Made by a program: the position numbers and the translations under genes
The notes under the pieces: model-generated
Seen by the model: the letters and a program-made list of their open reading frames with translations, nothing else
Databases searched by the model: none
Told to the model about the DNA's origin: nothing
Shown: piece by piece, positions 6,211 to 7,300 of the stretch
How the letters are laid out: each line of letters begins with the position of its first letter
Numbering within the stretch: the first letter of the stretch is position 1
Assembly: GCA_944376955.1 (NCBI GenBank)
Contig: CALWEB010000063.1
Location: 1-7,300 of the forward strand
DNA length: 7,300 nucleotides
Direction: 5' to 3'
Origin: an uncultured Agathobaculum sp.
Lineage (GTDB): Bacteria; Bacillota; Clostridia; Oscillospirales; Butyricicoccaceae

Positions 6211-6219
6211 ATTGTACCA
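6211..6219 (-). promoter_or_regulatory. Extended -10 promoter upstream of murA
   Basis: On the - strand TGGTACAAT (6219-6211) matches the extended -10 consensus TGnTATAAT with one mismatch. It sits in an AT-rich gap within GC-rich surroundings and 28 bases after the walI stop. No good -35 hexamer is found at 16-18 bases, which fits an extended -10 type. Transcription would begin near 6204. This would let murA and the genes after it be expressed apart from walI. Confidence 0.6.
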
Positions 6220-6246
6220 CAATTTTTGATAAAGGAAAGAATTTTT

Positions 6247-7071
6247 TCAATTTTCCTGGTCTACAATCGTTTTTTTGGCACAATCCACCAAATATTCGCC
6301 CGAATCGGTCACGATCTTCCAAGTCGGCGTAAGTTGCAGGCGGCGGTTACTGTCCACTTCCATGCGGTAGCCGGCCGTCATGGAATCAATTTCCTTTGTA
6401 TCCTGCACACGGGCGCCAAATTCCAGCAACGCATCCGCCGCGTTGCACGAAACGCCGCTGCCGCGCACGGTGGTATACGGGGTGCCGAAACTCCACAGCC
6501 CGGTCAGGGTGACGCCGCCTTCCTCGTCAAAGGACAGCGTCAAACTGCGGTTGTGTACCGGTTGTCCCGCGACCGTGCCGGTCAGGGTAACCGTCAGCCC
6601 ATCCGCGTCCAGCGATTCGCCCTCTGCCTGCAGCCCCCAGCCGGAAAACAGCCGCCGCGCCAGACGAAGCGCATCTGCTGCGTCCTCCGGCGTATCCACG
6701 CCAGCCGTGTAATCCGCACGCACCGTGCCGTCCGCGTGCCATTCGACCGTGCCGCTCTCGCTTTCAAACCGCACCGTGCCGTCCTCCTGCTCGGTGCGCT
6801 CCATCCCATCGCCCAGTATTGCCTGTGCAACCGCCTCTTCGTCCGCGCGGCTGCGATCGACCGACAGGATGGGCAATACCTTATCCTGCGGTAGGCGGAA
6901 CCCCTCGTCCAGTGTCAGCCCATAGCCCTGCGTCAACGTGCGCAGATTGGTCTCCAGCTCTTCCGCGCGCTGACGGCTTTGCCAGACCTTGGCCCCCAAA
7001 TTGACGATCAAAAACAGGTTGACCGCCAGCAGGATAACGATCAGCACATTTTTTACCTTGTCCCATTGCAA
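6247..7071 (-). CDS. walI: WalI/YycI-like regulatory membrane protein
   Basis: Probable accessory regulator of the WalRK (YycFG) cell-wall two-component system; in Bacillus, YycI and YycH contact the WalK sensor through their membrane segments and modulate it. The N-terminus MQWDKVKN plus a hydrophobic helix at about 8-27 is the typical YycI anchor, followed by an extracytoplasmic region. The 274 residues are close to the Bacillus protein (about 280). The C-terminus PTWKIVTDSGEYLVD (249-263) resembles the last strands of the family fold. Similarity in the middle is low, so the call rests on topology, length, termini and neighbours. The TTG at 7071 is required: a TGA lies in frame three codons upstream. 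A GGGAGGTGA site precedes it by about nine bases. It follows the YycH-like gene after 16 bases; walJ lies beyond murA. Confidence 0.8.
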   Translation of the reverse strand: MQWDKVKNVLIVILLAVNLFLIVNLGAKVWQSRQRAEELETNLRTLTQGYGLTLDEGFRLPQDKVLPILSVDRSRADEEAVAQAILGDGMERTEQEDGTVRFESESGTVEWHADGTVRADYTAGVDTPEDAADALRLARRLFSGWGLQAEGESLDADGLTVTLTGTVAGQPVHNRSLTLSFDEEGGVTLTGLWSFGTPYTTVRGSGVSCNAADALLEFGARVQDTKEIDSMTAGYRMEVDSNRRLQLTPTWKIVTDSGEYLVDCAKKTIVDQEN

Positions 7072-7075
7072 GCGG

Positions 7076-7087
7076 CATCACCTCCCG
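7076..7087 (-). promoter_or_regulatory. Ribosome binding site of walI supporting a TTG start
   Basis: CGGGAGGTGATG on the - strand holds a near-perfect GGAGGTGAT match to the 16S anti-Shine-Dalgarno, directly after the stop of the preceding gene. It lies about nine bases from TTG 7071. The ATG inside it is out of frame with walI and too close to the site to be used. Confidence 0.8.
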
Positions 7088-7300
7088 TCAGCCTGCGCGG
7101 TCCAGATAGAAGCGGGCGGGCACATAAGTGCCGTCCTCCTGCGCGCGGTAGGCGACCATCAGGCCACGCGCTTCGCCCATCGCACCGGCTGCCGCCTGCC
7201 GGGCGGGCAGGATGATGCGGCTGGTGCCCTGTGCGGCAAAGCGCTGCAAGCGGACCGTGGCCGAAACCAGCGCACCGCCCTCGAATGTGAAGGTGGCAAA
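7088..7300 (-). CDS. C-terminal part of a YycH-like protein (5' end outside window)
   Basis: The last 70 residues of an open frame that enters from the right edge and stops with TGA at 7090-7088. The visible part reads FATFTFEGGALVSATVRLQR at its start and ends in TYVPARFYLDRAG. It has no membrane helix or cysteine and looks like a soluble extracytoplasmic or cytoplasmic beta/alpha domain end. Position directly before walI, 16 bases away, is where yycH lies in Bacillus (walR-walK-yycH-yycI-yycJ), and the composition suits the C-terminal domain of YycH-like proteins. The family assignment rests mainly on context, because too little is visible. If correct, it would be a membrane-anchored modulator of WalK, with walK and walR expected further right. 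Confidence 0.55.
   Translation of the reverse strand, partial: FATFTFEGGALVSATVRLQRFAAQGTSRIILPARQAAAGAMGEARGLMVAYRAQEDGTYVPARFYLDRAG

Noticed and set aside
1..7300. CRISPR arrays, IS elements, tRNA genes or long repeats
   Set aside because: No repeated unit with regular spacing, transposase motif, terminal inverted repeat pair or tRNA-like cloverleaf was recognised on either strand. Short GCGCGC repeats are expected from base composition.

Overview
The window looks like part of a chromosome from a GC-rich member of the Clostridia, most likely Oscillospirales. The reasons are the Firmicutes-type khpA-rimM-trmD order, a Wal (Yyc) accessory cluster on the other strand, strong GGAGG-type ribosome binding sites, frequent TTG starts and GC-rich codons. 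The phylum-level call is fairly safe. The order or family is inference, since no 16S or other marker is present. Every gene fully inside the window is intact, and coding density is high. No IS element, phage gene, CRISPR array, tRNA or rRNA is visible.

Left part (1-1609, + strand): a ribosome and tRNA maturation block. khpA (KH-domain RNA chaperone) is followed by a clear intrinsic terminator. Then come rimM (16S/30S maturation) and trmD (tRNA m1G37 methyltransferase), coupled by an ATGA overlap. A hairpin built into the last codons of trmD closes this unit. The rplS gene that often follows trmD in this order is not there.

Middle (1621-2630, - strand): a single-gene unit for a PfkB/1-phosphofructokinase-family sugar kinase. 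It converges on trmD, shares that hairpin as a probable two-way terminator, and has a good promoter (TTTACA-N17-TAAAAT).

Right part (2674-7300, - strand): a long leftward run. In transcription order it holds the 3' end of a YycH-like gene, walI (yycI-like), murA, walJ (yycJ), rlmH and a lipase-like alpha/beta hydrolase. walI has a one-pass membrane anchor, as expected for a regulator of the WalRK cell-wall two-component system. MurA makes the first committed peptidoglycan precursor, and WalJ is linked to wall and division control. The run is therefore mainly a cell-envelope cluster with rlmH attached. murA has its own probable extended -10 promoter and a roughly 110-nt leader with several possible stem-loops. 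Three successive genes (walI, murA, walJ) use TTG starts.

I found no convincing undescribed system. The points most worth a second look are the structured murA leader, the run of TTG starts, murA sitting inside a wal cluster that lacks htrA at its usual place, and a signal-less lipase translationally coupled to rlmH.
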